From positions 1 to 37,505 of the forward strand of contig CACXVH010000013.1 in the NCBI GenBank assembly GCA_902771095.1: DNA of 37,505 nt. Direction: 5' to 3'. A program made the position numbers and the translations under genes. This document shows, one piece after another, positions 25,705 through 34,396 of the stretch (within the stretch, counting starts at the first letter, position 1; each line of letters starts with the position of its first letter). This DNA comes from an uncultured Pseudomonadota bacterium. Its GTDB lineage: Bacteria; Pseudomonadota; Alphaproteobacteria; Rs-D84. Under the pieces are notes generated by a model. It had not been told where the DNA came from, made no database searches, and saw only the letters and a program-made list of their open reading frames with translations.

Positions 25705-26562
25705 TTATTTCAACCGTTCGCATGCTGTGTCGTGAAATTTACATAATTCGCGCGCGGCTGATTTTTCGTTTTCATTCGCACATTTGTTTCGCATATTGTT
25801 TTCACAAACGCGGTTTATACAATCGTTTGTCGCCTTGTTCCTTTTGCAGCCAGATTGCGCGACAGATAATTTTTGTTCACGATTGCTTTGATATGCAGAA
25901 ACAATGTTTTTTAACAACTTTTCCGCGTTCGCAAAAGAATTCGCACGAAATGATGCCAATGTGTTCTTTATATTAGATAGGTATGATTCACATCCATTTG
26001 ATGCAACAGAACACTGTGAAAAGTAATTATTAAAGTCCGAATCTGATTTACAGTTTTTATAATTCGCAGAACAATGTTTTTCATCCACCATACATGATTC
26101 TATTTCTGTGGCACATGTTGTTTGAGTTTTTGTTGTATTCGCTTTCTTGGCAAGATTTACCATTTCTGCAGATATGCCAGCCGCCCGACACGACTGTTCA
26201 ATCAATTTATCATAATTGTTATCAACATCATCAGTTGTGCAATCTGGTAATTTTTCCAAACATAATCTGGTTCCCCAGGCATATCGTTCGCCTGCACTGG
26301 TTGGCGCGCTTTTTAATTCTTTGTCAGATACAATGTATTTTGATGATACGCCCGCAGATATACTTTTCATTATGCCAGATTTCGATGGTTCCCCGGCAGA
26401 ATTTGTCCCACAATATTGACACCGTGCTGCCGGATTTGCACCAATATTTATCGCACATACAGAATCCAGACATCGCGTTAAATTAGCAACAGAACACGCG
26501 CCAAAAACCAAAGTTGGTGCGAATAACAAATTGACTGATAAAAATAACAAGCGATACTTCAT
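25705..26562 (-). CDS. Secreted Cys-rich protein with the same Cys spacing
   Basis: The 285-residue product has a signal peptide (MKYRLLFLSVNLLFAPTLVF, cleavage after about GA22). The mature part carries about 20 Cys: C23-x7-C31-x4-C36 at the start, C150-x6-C157-M-x5-C164-x6-C171 in the middle, and C248-x4-C253-x7-C261 near the end. These match or nearly match the spacing in the 24249 and 16399 proteins. It is otherwise Asn/Lys/Ser rich and helical, with no domain I recognise. It is first in the operon, with promoter at 26580-26608 and an AGAGAGAG site before the ATG. Confidence 0.75.
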   Translation of the reverse strand: MKYRLLFLSVNLLFAPTLVFGACSVANLTRCLDSVCAINIGANPAARCQYCGTNSAGEPSKSGIMKSISAGVSSKYIVSDKELKSAPTSAGERYAWGTRLCLEKLPDCTTDDVDNNYDKLIEQSCRAAGISAEMVNLAKKANTTKTQTTCATEIESCMVDEKHCSANYKNCKSDSDFNNYFSQCSVASNGCESYLSNIKNTLASFRANSFANAEKLLKNIVSAYQSNREQKLSVAQSGCKRNKATNDCINRVCENNMRNKCANENEKSAARELCKFHDTACERLK

Positions 26563-26579
26563 GCTCTCTCTTGGAAAGC

Positions 26580-26608
26580 ATTATATCAAAAATCAGGTAT
26601 CAAATCAA
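26580..26608 (-). promoter_or_regulatory. Promoter of the three-gene secreted-protein operon
   Basis: On the minus strand TTGATT (26608-26603) and TATAAT (26585-26580) are separated by 17 bases. The short leader reads CCAAGAGAGAGC directly before the ATG, the same motif as in the leader of the MotB-like gene. Confidence 0.7.
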
Positions 26609-26642
26609 AGAAAAAATACCATATATTTATAAGTAAAAATTC

Positions 26643-26672
26643 TGGACATGAAATAAATTTTTGTGCTAAGAT
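26643..26672 (+). promoter_or_regulatory. Promoter of the autotransporter gene
   Basis: TGGACA (26643-26648) and TAAGAT (26667-26672) are 18 bases apart. A GGGAAAGG ribosome site follows before the ATG at 26697. Confidence 0.5.
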
Positions 26673-26696
26673 TTTTTTAAGAAGGGAAAGGTTTTA

Positions 26697-29600
26697 ATGA
26701 AATTTATTAGATTTCTGGGACTTTTGTGGTTTTTGATACCATGCGTGATGGCTGATGCCATCGCTGGTGAATTTCAAGATGCGTCAAAATTATTGGTTGC
26801 TGCGCGTCGTGGTGATATCCAGACAGTTCAAGTTTTAATCAATTCTGGGGTTGATGTTAATTATGTTGATTCAACAGGATTGTCTTTGGTGTGTACTGCG
26901 GTTATGAACAATGACAGACGCGCGATTCAGGTTTTACAAATGTATGGGGCAGATGCGTCAAATTGTGATAAACAAATAAAACAATATCAGGAAAAAACAC
27001 GACGCGCGGCTAAGGGCGAAGAATACGGATTTTTCAGTGGACTTTCATCAACACATACAATTGTTTTATCCGCAGTTGGTGTTGCCGCAGTCATTGGTGG
27101 GGTCGTATTGTTGACTAATGTTTTTGATAATGATAGTGGGCATCATTCTTCTGAATCAAGTGGCGACAGACCAAATAATAATGATAACGAAGGTGGTTCT
27201 TCGGTAACAACAACGAAATTGTTTGCACAAAATTTACCTGTTGGACCGGGGGCTTGTACAGGGACAAATTGTTCGGCAGAATATCCAACATGGGAAGGTA
27301 TGCAAGATTTTGATTATATGTCTGATAATACGACCCAAGATACTTTTAATTATTTAATGGTGGCACATGCCTATGATGCTTTTGCACGTGGATATTTGGG
27401 AATGGGGACAATAAGATTGGCCAGTGACTTATCCCCATTTGATTTGGCTTCATTACCATATACTTCTGTCCCTGGCGGGGGCAGTCCGATGAATGTTGCA
27501 ATGGTGACAGGGACAGGTGTGAATACCACCACGGGTACTAGTGCAGTTGATGGAACGATAACTTGGGTCGATTCAACTCAGATTCCAACGCTTCAATCGA
27601 TATGCGCGCAAAATGGTTCTGAATCAACCGAATGTCAAAATGCGTTGGCTGCGGCGACCAAGGTTTCGCATAAATATTATAATAATGAAACGGGGTCTGA
27701 AAATACCGCTTTTGATTTATCTGGTGGCGACACTGTGTTTGGTTCGGCATCTGATGAAGATACTAAATTGGCAAAAATTATCGCCGGCTGGGAAGAGGGC
27801 GGACGTGCCACTGGTGATTTTTATGGTTTTATTCCAAATGGTCAATTAACCGTCTATAAAACGGGGGCTGGTAATGTGTGGGCGGCACCTGCGACTTCTT
27901 CTGTTACGGGTTCTTATACGATGGCTGGAACATCTGTGGCGGTTAATGATACATTTACTTTGGCGAATGGGGTTGTGTTAACTGTGACTTCGGTATCTGG
28001 GGACAATTTTGTCGCCACAGGTGCTGGAAAAACATATCATGGCTTTATTAATGGGACCGACCTTTATGTAGATTCCAAGGCAAATGGTGTTTTCAATCAA
28101 GAATATGAAATTGGTTTCGGAAATTCCTTGACCTTGACCCAGGAATTGACTGATTACAGAAATTATGCTGCGATGTATGATGCACTGCGATTGCAAGATT
28201 CTGGTAATTATGTGACACGTGTCGTGGCGAATTTGTCTTTGCCGACTGCGGCGACTAATTTGGGCTATTCAACGATTGATGATGCAAAGATTTTAAACGA
28301 AGCAGCATCCACAGATGTATTGAAAAAGGGTGTGTTTTTGGGACTTGTCGATAATTACTATAATTTTAATACTTCGGATGACAGTGCCACATATACTTTG
28401 CCATCTGGGGTGGTGGTAAGTGGTTCTCAATCTGCTAATGCTGGGTTGACATTTGAATATCTTGGAAATTATCAAAAACAGATTTTGGTGAATCCAGCAG
28501 GGCGGACTTTGTATGGTGTTGGAACCGGCAAATCATTAAGTCCTGTGGTTGCGACTTTTGAAAATTTTGCGCCGGCTGTGTATAATGATTTGCAGAATTT
28601 ATTTATGACAGTTGTTGCTGTGCGTCCTGGGGCAACTACGGGGACAAGCGATGAAACTATTGATGGTTATTCTGCGGCAAATGTTGGAACATTAAAGTTG
28701 TCCACTTGGGAAGATCCGAACGATAGTTCTATTATTTATCAATCGCGTATTTGCGGATTGGCTGGGACTGGCAATGGCGGTGCGATGAATCCATGGTGTT
28801 TTGCGGCGCCTGGGGTCACAGATTTAGAAGCAACTGCGGCGATGGCTGGTTCGGTTGCGCTGGTCAAAAGCGCATTTGATTATATGACACCAAAAGAAGT
28901 ATTTTTGTTGTTGGCATTAACTGCGGACGGACCGTATCTTGGAACAAATCCCAGTACAAAATTAAAATGGGAAAAAACGGCAGATTTGATAACTTATTTA
29001 AAAGGAATTTATACTTTGCCGACAGAAGTATCTGATTTGGCATATTTATCAGAATTCAAAAATGTTTTTGGATATGGGGTTATAAATATTGAACGCGCAA
29101 CAAGACCTGGAACGAATATTTATTTTTACAATTCTGATAAAGAAACAATAGTGTCGGGAAACAATAACGCATATTGGGGAAACGGCACAACAAGTGGGAA
29201 TCCACGCGCTTCATCTGTGTTGTCTTTGACAGGAAATGGCGCAATAATGGCTTCATTTTATGATGTGTTGGAAAGTGCCGATGGAACGATAACTTTGCCA
29301 CGTGTTTGGAATATGAATTTTTCAGATAACAATGATTCAAAGCACGGTCTTTATATGGGTGATGTGTTGGCTGATTTTGTTGTTGATTCCACAAATAAAA
29401 AGTCAAATCAAATTGGAAATATGACTGTTGATATGGCTTTGTCTTCGCGTGCTTATAATGATAATTTGAATGGTTTGGATAATTTGCGTGTCGCATTTAC
29501 AAATGAAAAATATGATGTATCCGCAGAATATCAACACTATTTGACAGATGGTGAATCAAGATTTTCTGGTCGCGCAAATGGTGTATTGTCGTTGGTTGCG

Positions 29601-30350
29601 AATTCTGTGGGAAGTTCTGCGAAATATAAATCTGGAAAATTTGCATTTGGCGGTCGCGCTTTTTCTGGAATCATTACTGACGAGGGGTTGTTAGAAAATG
29701 ACCCGACCATTTCATCGCAATTTGAACCGGCGCGTCTTGGGTTGGCAAATGGTACAGCAATGGATACAGAATATAAAACGGATAAATTCTTGTTTAATGT
29801 TGCTGTTGGTAATTTACATGAAACAAATACCGTCCTTGGAATGTACAGCGATGGTATTTTGACCATGCGTGGTGGTGATACACAATATATTGATGTTGTA
29901 ACAGAATACAAACCATTTGAAAATGTAAAGTTATCGGCGCGTGGAACATTTGCGAACACTCATGTTGACACAATTGGTGGTTTAATCAGTGATGTTTCTG
30001 ATATAAAATCTAATGCCTTTGCGTTGGGGGCAGATGTTGGTGGTTTTGGTTTTACTGTGGCATTACCTTTGGCAACGGTTGGGGGGCGTGTTGGATATGA
30101 CTATGCTGAATACAATGTTGTTGAAAATAATGGCAGTTACGAAGTTGTAATGAATAATCCACACATAGAATACATTGATTTGGCAAAACAAAAACGCGAA
30201 TTAAGATTTTCTTCATCTTATAAATATGCGATTGGCGATTGGACGGACGCGGGTGTTGGTTTTATATATCGTGTGAATCCAAACAATACAGATTCATTTG
30301 GGAATGAATCTATATTTATGTTCAAATTACATCACAGATTGGGGATATAG
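26697..30350 (+). CDS. Ankyrin-degenerate subtilase autotransporter (probable pseudo-protease)
   Basis: The 1217-residue product: signal peptide 1-19; ankyrin-like repeats about 24-90 (LLVAARRGDIQTVQVLINSG); a second hydrophobic segment 119-142; an Asp/Asn/Ser linker; a subtilase-like passenger about 195-805; and a C-terminal beta-barrel about 910-1217. The S8 scaffold is seen in GYLGMGTIRLASDL (D244 retained), GFIPNGQLTVYK, NPWCFAAPG (699-706) and FGYGVINIERA (791-801). The GTHVAG motif is replaced by DTKLAK, putting Lys357 at the His position. The GTSMAAP motif is lost, with Leu710 at the Ser position by alignment from ALVK. Proteolysis is therefore unlikely. It is monocistronic. Confidence 0.75.
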   Translation: MKFIRFLGLLWFLIPCVMADAIAGEFQDASKLLVAARRGDIQTVQVLINSGVDVNYVDSTGLSLVCTAVMNNDRRAIQVLQMYGADASNCDKQIKQYQEKTRRAAKGEEYGFFSGLSSTHTIVLSAVGVAAVIGGVVLLTNVFDNDSGHHSSESSGDRPNNNDNEGGSSVTTTKLFAQNLPVGPGACTGTNCSAEYPTWEGMQDFDYMSDNTTQDTFNYLMVAHAYDAFARGYLGMGTIRLASDLSPFDLASLPYTSVPGGGSPMNVAMVTGTGVNTTTGTSAVDGTITWVDSTQIPTLQSICAQNGSESTECQNALAAATKVSHKYYNNETGSENTAFDLSGGDTVFGSASDEDTKLAKIIAGWEEGGRATGDFYGFIPNGQLTVYKTGAGNVWAAPATSSVTGSYTMAGTSVAVNDTFTLANGVVLTVTSVSGDNFVATGAGKTYHGFINGTDLYVDSKANGVFNQEYEIGFGNSLTLTQELTDYRNYAAMYDALRLQDSGNYVTRVVANLSLPTAATNLGYSTIDDAKILNEAASTDVLKKGVFLGLVDNYYNFNTSDDSATYTLPSGVVVSGSQSANAGLTFEYLGNYQKQILVNPAGRTLYGVGTGKSLSPVVATFENFAPAVYNDLQNLFMTVVAVRPGATTGTSDETIDGYSAANVGTLKLSTWEDPNDSSIIYQSRICGLAGTGNGGAMNPWCFAAPGVTDLEATAAMAGSVALVKSAFDYMTPKEVFLLLALTADGPYLGTNPSTKLKWEKTADLITYLKGIYTLPTEVSDLAYLSEFKNVFGYGVINIERATRPGTNIYFYNSDKETIVSGNNNAYWGNGTTSGNPRASSVLSLTGNGAIMASFYDVLESADGTITLPRVWNMNFSDNNDSKHGLYMGDVLADFVVDSTNKKSNQIGNMTVDMALSSRAYNDNLNGLDNLRVAFTNEKYDVSAEYQHYLTDGESRFSGRANGVLSLVANSVGSSAKYKSGKFAFGGRAFSGIITDEGLLENDPTISSQFEPARLGLANGTAMDTEYKTDKFLFNVAVGNLHETNTVLGMYSDGILTMRGGDTQYIDVVTEYKPFENVKLSARGTFANTHVDTIGGLISDVSDIKSNAFALGADVGGFGFTVALPLATVGGRVGYDYAEYNVVENNGSYEVVMNNPHIEYIDLAKQKRELRFSSSYKYAIGDWTDAGVGFIYRVNPNNTDSFGNESIFMFKLHHRLGI

Positions 30351-30354
30351 TTAG

Positions 30355-30378
30355 AACCGCCCAAATGGGCGGTTTTTG
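30355..30378 (+). terminator. Terminator of the autotransporter gene
   Basis: AACCGCCC (30355-30362) and GGGCGGTT (30367-30374) with an AAAT loop and a following T-run. Confidence 0.85.
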
Positions 30379-30431
30379 TTTGGAATAGGTTCTTATAGTT
30401 TTCGTGTGTGATTCGTGTAAAAATTAAAAAC

Positions 30432-31514
30432 ATGAAGACGAAAAATTTAAATCTTTTATTAGTGATGATGTTGGCGATTGTTGGCATTAACACGCGTGCC
30501 AATTCCTGTACGGGAATTTCATTAAATTCAACAGATGGGGCGCACATTGTTGCGCGAACAGTCGAATGGGCATCTGGCGAAAGCCCAAGTGATTATTTGA
30601 TTGTCCCCGAAGGTTTTGAAAAACAATCTATGTTGCCGGACGGTAAACGCGGTGGGATGAAATATACTGCGTTTTATGGCTATGTCGGTTTGGCATCCGA
30701 AGATTATGTTATCGAAGGGTTGAATGAGGCAGGGTTGTCTGCGGGACTATTTTATTTCCCGCATGTTGGTTCTTATCCAAAATATGATGCGTCACTTAAT
30801 GATATAACAATTTCAGATACCGAATTTGTCGCATGGATGCTTGGCAATTTTGAAACTGTGGAAGATGTGATTGCTGCATTAAGCAATATTCGTGTGGTCG
30901 CAACCGATTCGCGTGCGCAAAATCTTCATTGGAGAGTTGCTGATAAATATGGTCGACAAATAGTTATCGAATATATTGATGGTCTTGCGACTGTGCATGA
31001 AAACAAATTGGGTGTATTGACTAATTCGCCACAATACGATTGGCATATTACAAATTTGAATAATTATATCAATTTGAAACCAGGGACGGATACGTCACAT
31101 GAATTTGGTAATATAACATTATCGCCAATTGGGCATGGTTCGAATATGCTGGGATTACCTGGTGACTTTACACCACCATCAAGATTTGTTCGGGTTGCGT
31201 TTTATCAAACATCAGCGCCAGTTTTGGCAAACGCAGAAGAAGCGGTGAACCAAGCATTTACAATATTGGAAGCGATGACGATTCCAATCGGTGTTCAATA
31301 TAGTGATAAAACAAAAATACCGAATATTCCAAGTGCGACCCAGTGGACATCTGTCACAGATATGACGAACAACAGAATTTATTATACAACAATGTATAAT
31401 CCGGTTATTCGAAAGTTTGATTTAAAAGAAATTGACTTTGCGAATGTTAAATACCAGCAACATCCATTGGATATGGTAAAGATGCGACCGATGGTTGATG
31501 CCGAGGTGGATTAA
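30432..31514 (+). CDS. Choloylglycine hydrolase family (bile salt hydrolase/penicillin V acylase-like), secreted
   Basis: An Ntn-hydrolase that cleaves linear amides such as conjugated bile acids, penicillin V or acyl-homoserine lactones. With the ATG at 30432 it has 360 residues: a signal peptide (about 1-25) followed by C26, which becomes the catalytic N-terminal nucleophile. CTGISL ... ARTVEW places Arg at mature position 17 and Glu at 20, where Bacillus penicillin V acylase has Asp; ARTxEW variants are common. TNSPQYDWH supplies the conserved Asn, PPSRFVR the later Arg. All key residues are present. An in-frame start eight codons upstream is possible. Export to the periplasm is inferred. 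Substrate is unknown. Confidence 0.88.
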   Translation: MKTKNLNLLLVMMLAIVGINTRANSCTGISLNSTDGAHIVARTVEWASGESPSDYLIVPEGFEKQSMLPDGKRGGMKYTAFYGYVGLASEDYVIEGLNEAGLSAGLFYFPHVGSYPKYDASLNDITISDTEFVAWMLGNFETVEDVIAALSNIRVVATDSRAQNLHWRVADKYGRQIVIEYIDGLATVHENKLGVLTNSPQYDWHITNLNNYINLKPGTDTSHEFGNITLSPIGHGSNMLGLPGDFTPPSRFVRVAFYQTSAPVLANAEEAVNQAFTILEAMTIPIGVQYSDKTKIPNIPSATQWTSVTDMTNNRIYYTTMYNPVIRKFDLKEIDFANVKYQQHPLDMVKMRPMVDAEVD

Positions 31515-31519
31515 AAAAT

Positions 31520-31546
31520 ACCCGCATCTGCGGGTGTTTTTATTTT
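31520..31546 (+). terminator. Terminator of the hydrolase gene
   Basis: ACCCGC (31520-31525) and GCGGGT (31530-31535) with an ATCT loop, followed by GTTTTTATTTT. Confidence 0.8.
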
Positions 31547-31559
31547 GATACAACCACCA

Positions 31560-31585
31560 TCCCCCTTCGTTAAAACTTCGGGGGA
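31560..31585. repeat. C/G-rich dyad in the intergenic region
   Basis: TCCCCC (31560-31565) and GGGGGA (31580-31585) flank 14 bases in which GTT/AAC can also pair. It lies between the terminator and the grpE end and lacks a T-run. Like the element at 17459 it may be a dispersed palindrome. Confidence 0.35.
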
Positions 31586-31636
31586 CAGGTCCGCTTTAAT
31601 TCCGTTGTAATAACCATTGTGCGTTGAAATATAAAT

Positions 31637-32161
31637 TTACTTAGAAACAACAACCATTGCGGTTCGCAAAACCGTATCACCGAACATATATCCAGTTTGT
31701 AATTCTTCGATTATCGTATTTGTTTCGGTTTTATCATCTGGTTTATCAACCATTTGAATCGCGTTATGAAATTGCGGATTTAATTTTTCACCAACACTTT
31801 CTATTTTTGTAATTCCAATTTGTGCAAAGGCATTTTGTAATGCGCGTTCCATCGACTTGATGCCTTCGTCGTTTGGATTGTGTTTAAGCGCAGATTGAAC
31901 TGCATCCATAACAGGTAAAATCTTTTCTGCAACCCCCATTGCGCGATTGCGTGATACAGATTCGATATCCAACGCAGAACGACGACGCGTGTTTTCCAAT
32001 TCTGCCGCAGTGCGTAAATATTTATCATTTAATTCAACAATTTTAGTGTTTAATTGTTCGATAATTTCGGTCTGTTTATCGTTTGATACTTTGTCTTTGG
32101 CATCGTTAATCGATACAGATTCTATTTCTGATTCTTGTAAATTTTCTTTTTTATCTTGCAT
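31637..32161 (-). CDS. grpE: Nucleotide exchange factor GrpE
   Basis: GrpE releases ADP from DnaK. The 174-residue product has an acidic N-terminus, a long coiled coil (about 30-65, DKYLRTAAELENTRRR), then the conserved ILPVMDAVQSAL and GEKLNPQFHNAIQMV, and the C-terminal beta-domain ending LQTGYMFGDTVLRTAMVVVSK. It is a normal member. It lies 29 bases downstream of tpiA and is probably co-transcribed with it; no dnaK is seen here. Confidence 0.96.
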   Translation of the reverse strand: MQDKKENLQESEIESVSINDAKDKVSNDKQTEIIEQLNTKIVELNDKYLRTAAELENTRRRSALDIESVSRNRAMGVAEKILPVMDAVQSALKHNPNDEGIKSMERALQNAFAQIGITKIESVGEKLNPQFHNAIQMVDKPDDKTETNTIIEELQTGYMFGDTVLRTAMVVVSK

Positions 32162-32190
32162 AACTTAATCCGTTTATTTTCATTATATAT

Positions 32191-32877
32191 TTATTTGACT
32201 GACTTTATTATAGGTAAAAATGTATCACTTTTCAAGGATGCGCCACCGATTAGCAATCCATCAACATAAGGAATTGATACAATGTCTTGGGCATTATCCG
32301 CATTCACACTGCCACCATACAGTATTGGCATTGGGTTGGGCAGGGCGTCAAACACACTCTTGACCGCCGTAACGATTTCACTTTCTGATGGGGTAAGACC
32401 GGTGCCAATTGCCCATCGTGGCTCATAAGCAACAATGTATTCGCCGGAATCAGGAATACTTTCCAACAACATTTTTTTGATGACTGCGATTGTGTGACCC
32501 GAATTTTTTTCTTCCATCGTTTCACCAATGCATACGATTGGAATAATTCCATTTTTTATCGCCATGGTTGCCTTTTGTTTCACAATTTCATTTGTCTCAA
32601 AGTGATAAAGTCGTCTTTCGCTGTGCCCAACAATTACATATTCCGCGCCCGTGTCTTTTAACATTTTCGCAGAAATGTCCCCCGTATATGCGCCGTTGTC
32701 GTGATTGCTTACATCCTGGGCGCCAATAGTTATGCCATGGTTTTCACCACAAAGCAGGGTAAACGGCAGACATAACACGACTTTGTTCTTGGTTTTTAGC
32801 CCTTTTAAAGATTTTAACATTGATTCTTTTTCTTCTTTTGAACCGTTCATTTTCCAGTTGCCAATTATGAATTTCAT
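32191..32877 (-). CDS. tpiA: Triosephosphate isomerase
   Basis: TPI interconverts dihydroxyacetone phosphate and glyceraldehyde 3-phosphate. Present are GNWKMN (substrate Asn and Lys), IVGHSERR (electrophilic His), the catalytic Glu in VAYEPRWAIGTG and the phosphate-binding LYGGSVNADN and GLLIGGASL. At 228 residues it is about 20 shorter than usual, with trimmed helices. The Arg in YEPRWAIGTG replaces the more frequent Val/Ile and is seen in some alphaproteobacteria. AGGAAGA precedes the ATG. It is divergent from the PpiD-like gene. Confidence 0.96.
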   Translation of the reverse strand: MKFIIGNWKMNGSKEEKESMLKSLKGLKTKNKVVLCLPFTLLCGENHGITIGAQDVSNHDNGAYTGDISAKMLKDTGAEYVIVGHSERRLYHFETNEIVKQKATMAIKNGIIPIVCIGETMEEKNSGHTIAVIKKMLLESIPDSGEYIVAYEPRWAIGTGLTPSESEIVTAVKSVFDALPNPMPILYGGSVNADNAQDIVSIPYVDGLLIGGASLKSDTFLPIIKSVK

Positions 32878-32941
32878 TTTTCTTCCTTTTTTATTGATTT
32901 TTTGTCATCTTTTTTGCTATGGTATCGCAAAAGGTGAAAAA

Positions 32942-34354
32942 ATGCTAGAATATTTACGTAATGCTGCTGACAAACCGTTGGCAAAGGTTTTAATGTTTAT
33001 TTTGATTTTCAGTTTCGTGGGCTGGGGTGCTGCAGAATGGATTTTTGGTTCTTCGTCCCGTGATACTACACTGCTGACTGTTGGCGATGCTGATATATCT
33101 GTGCAACATTTTAATAATGAACGTTCGCGTCAGTTATCCCAAATGTCAAAAGATGAACAACGCGCAACTTATACCGACCCGGCCAAGGCATCTGCGTTAA
33201 CTAATACTGTGATGGCAAAGATAACGATTGACCAATTGGCACTTAATCGCGCCAAAGATTTGGGATTCGTTGTGTCTGATAAACGAATCGCTGATGAAAT
33301 TAAATCTTATCCGCAATTCCAAGAAAATGGTGAGTTTTCCCCATGGAAATTTGATGTGATTTTGCAAAGCTCGGGGATGAGTGAACAGGATATCGCTAAT
33401 TCTTTGCGCGGTGATATTTTGCGCGGGATGGCACTGGGGGCAACTAATGTTCCATTAAGTATGCCAAAATTCGCAGTGGATGCCGCTTATAATGCGCGGT
33501 ATGCAAAACGCGATGTGAATTATTCAACTGTGAAATTTGATGATTTCAAAGTTGGCGAACCATCCGAAGAACAATTAAAAATTTACTATGAACAAAATCC
33601 ACATGTTGTCCCAGAAGTGCGAAATGTTTCCTATGTGTTTGTTGCGGCTGATATGAATAAACCTGATATTTATGATGAAAAATTCAAAGTTGCTCAACAA
33701 ATCGAAGATATGATTATTTCTGGTGATTCTATGAAGACCGCTGCGGATAAGCATAATGGAAAATATGTCAAGATTTCAAAAATTGAACGCGGTAAAAAAG
33801 TCGATGATAAAATTTTAAGTGCTGATTTGATTGCCAAATTATTTTCAATGGAATCTGGAACCGAAAGTGAATTGATTGAATTAAAAGATGGATTTGTTAT
33901 TTTGCGTGTTGATGAAGTCGTTGCTGAGCATAACGCAGATTTTAACGATGTAAAAAAATCTTTGGTCACCGGATGGAAAAAGGCAGAACAACGCAAGCAA
34001 GCATATGTAAAGGCAAATGAAAAATTGATTGCTTTAAACAAAGATAATGATGTCAAGGGTATGAAAAATGCTTCTGTCACAAGAACCGAAGGTGCCGCAT
34101 TGGAAATCTTAAATGCTGCCTTTGCAGGGAAAGAGGGCGACAATGTTTTGGTCGAAGATAATAATGCGTTCTATGTAATGCATATCGGCAAAACAACTAT
34201 GCCAAAAGAAGACAAAGCAAAGAAAGAATCTTTGCGCAAAGAATTGGAAAAAATGTCTGTGCGTTTCGTGACAGATGATTATACACAATTCTTGAAATAT
34301 AAATATCCTGTAAAAGTTCATGAAAAAACTTTTAACAGATTTATCGCAAAATAA
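32942..34354 (+). CDS. PpiD/SurA-type membrane-anchored periplasmic foldase
   Basis: A 470-residue protein: an N-terminal membrane anchor (about 14-32, AKVLMFILIFSFVGWG), a SurA_N-like chaperone region (TLLTVGDADISVQHFNNERS, then the long helical part), a degenerate parvulin-like domain near 240-330 and a C-terminal helical part. This is the PpiD layout, a foldase at the Sec translocon exit. The parvulin core lacks the clear conserved signature, so isomerase activity is doubtful. The frame runs upstream across tpiA, but GGTGA before the ATG at 32942 sets the start. Confidence 0.85.
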   Translation: MLEYLRNAADKPLAKVLMFILIFSFVGWGAAEWIFGSSSRDTTLLTVGDADISVQHFNNERSRQLSQMSKDEQRATYTDPAKASALTNTVMAKITIDQLALNRAKDLGFVVSDKRIADEIKSYPQFQENGEFSPWKFDVILQSSGMSEQDIANSLRGDILRGMALGATNVPLSMPKFAVDAAYNARYAKRDVNYSTVKFDDFKVGEPSEEQLKIYYEQNPHVVPEVRNVSYVFVAADMNKPDIYDEKFKVAQQIEDMIISGDSMKTAADKHNGKYVKISKIERGKKVDDKILSADLIAKLFSMESGTESELIELKDGFVILRVDEVVAEHNADFNDVKKSLVTGWKKAEQRKQAYVKANEKLIALNKDNDVKGMKNASVTRTEGAALEILNAAFAGKEGDNVLVEDNNAFYVMHIGKTTMPKEDKAKKESLRKELEKMSVRFVTDDYTQFLKYKYPVKVHEKTFNRFIAK

Positions 34355-34377
34355 AAAATCGCCATTTGGCGATTTTT
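34355..34377 (+). terminator. Terminator of the PpiD-like gene
   Basis: AAAATCGCC and GGCGATTTTT pair across an ATTT loop (34355-34377). Confidence 0.75.
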
Positions 34378-34396
34378 ATTAAAAAAAGGGTTATAT

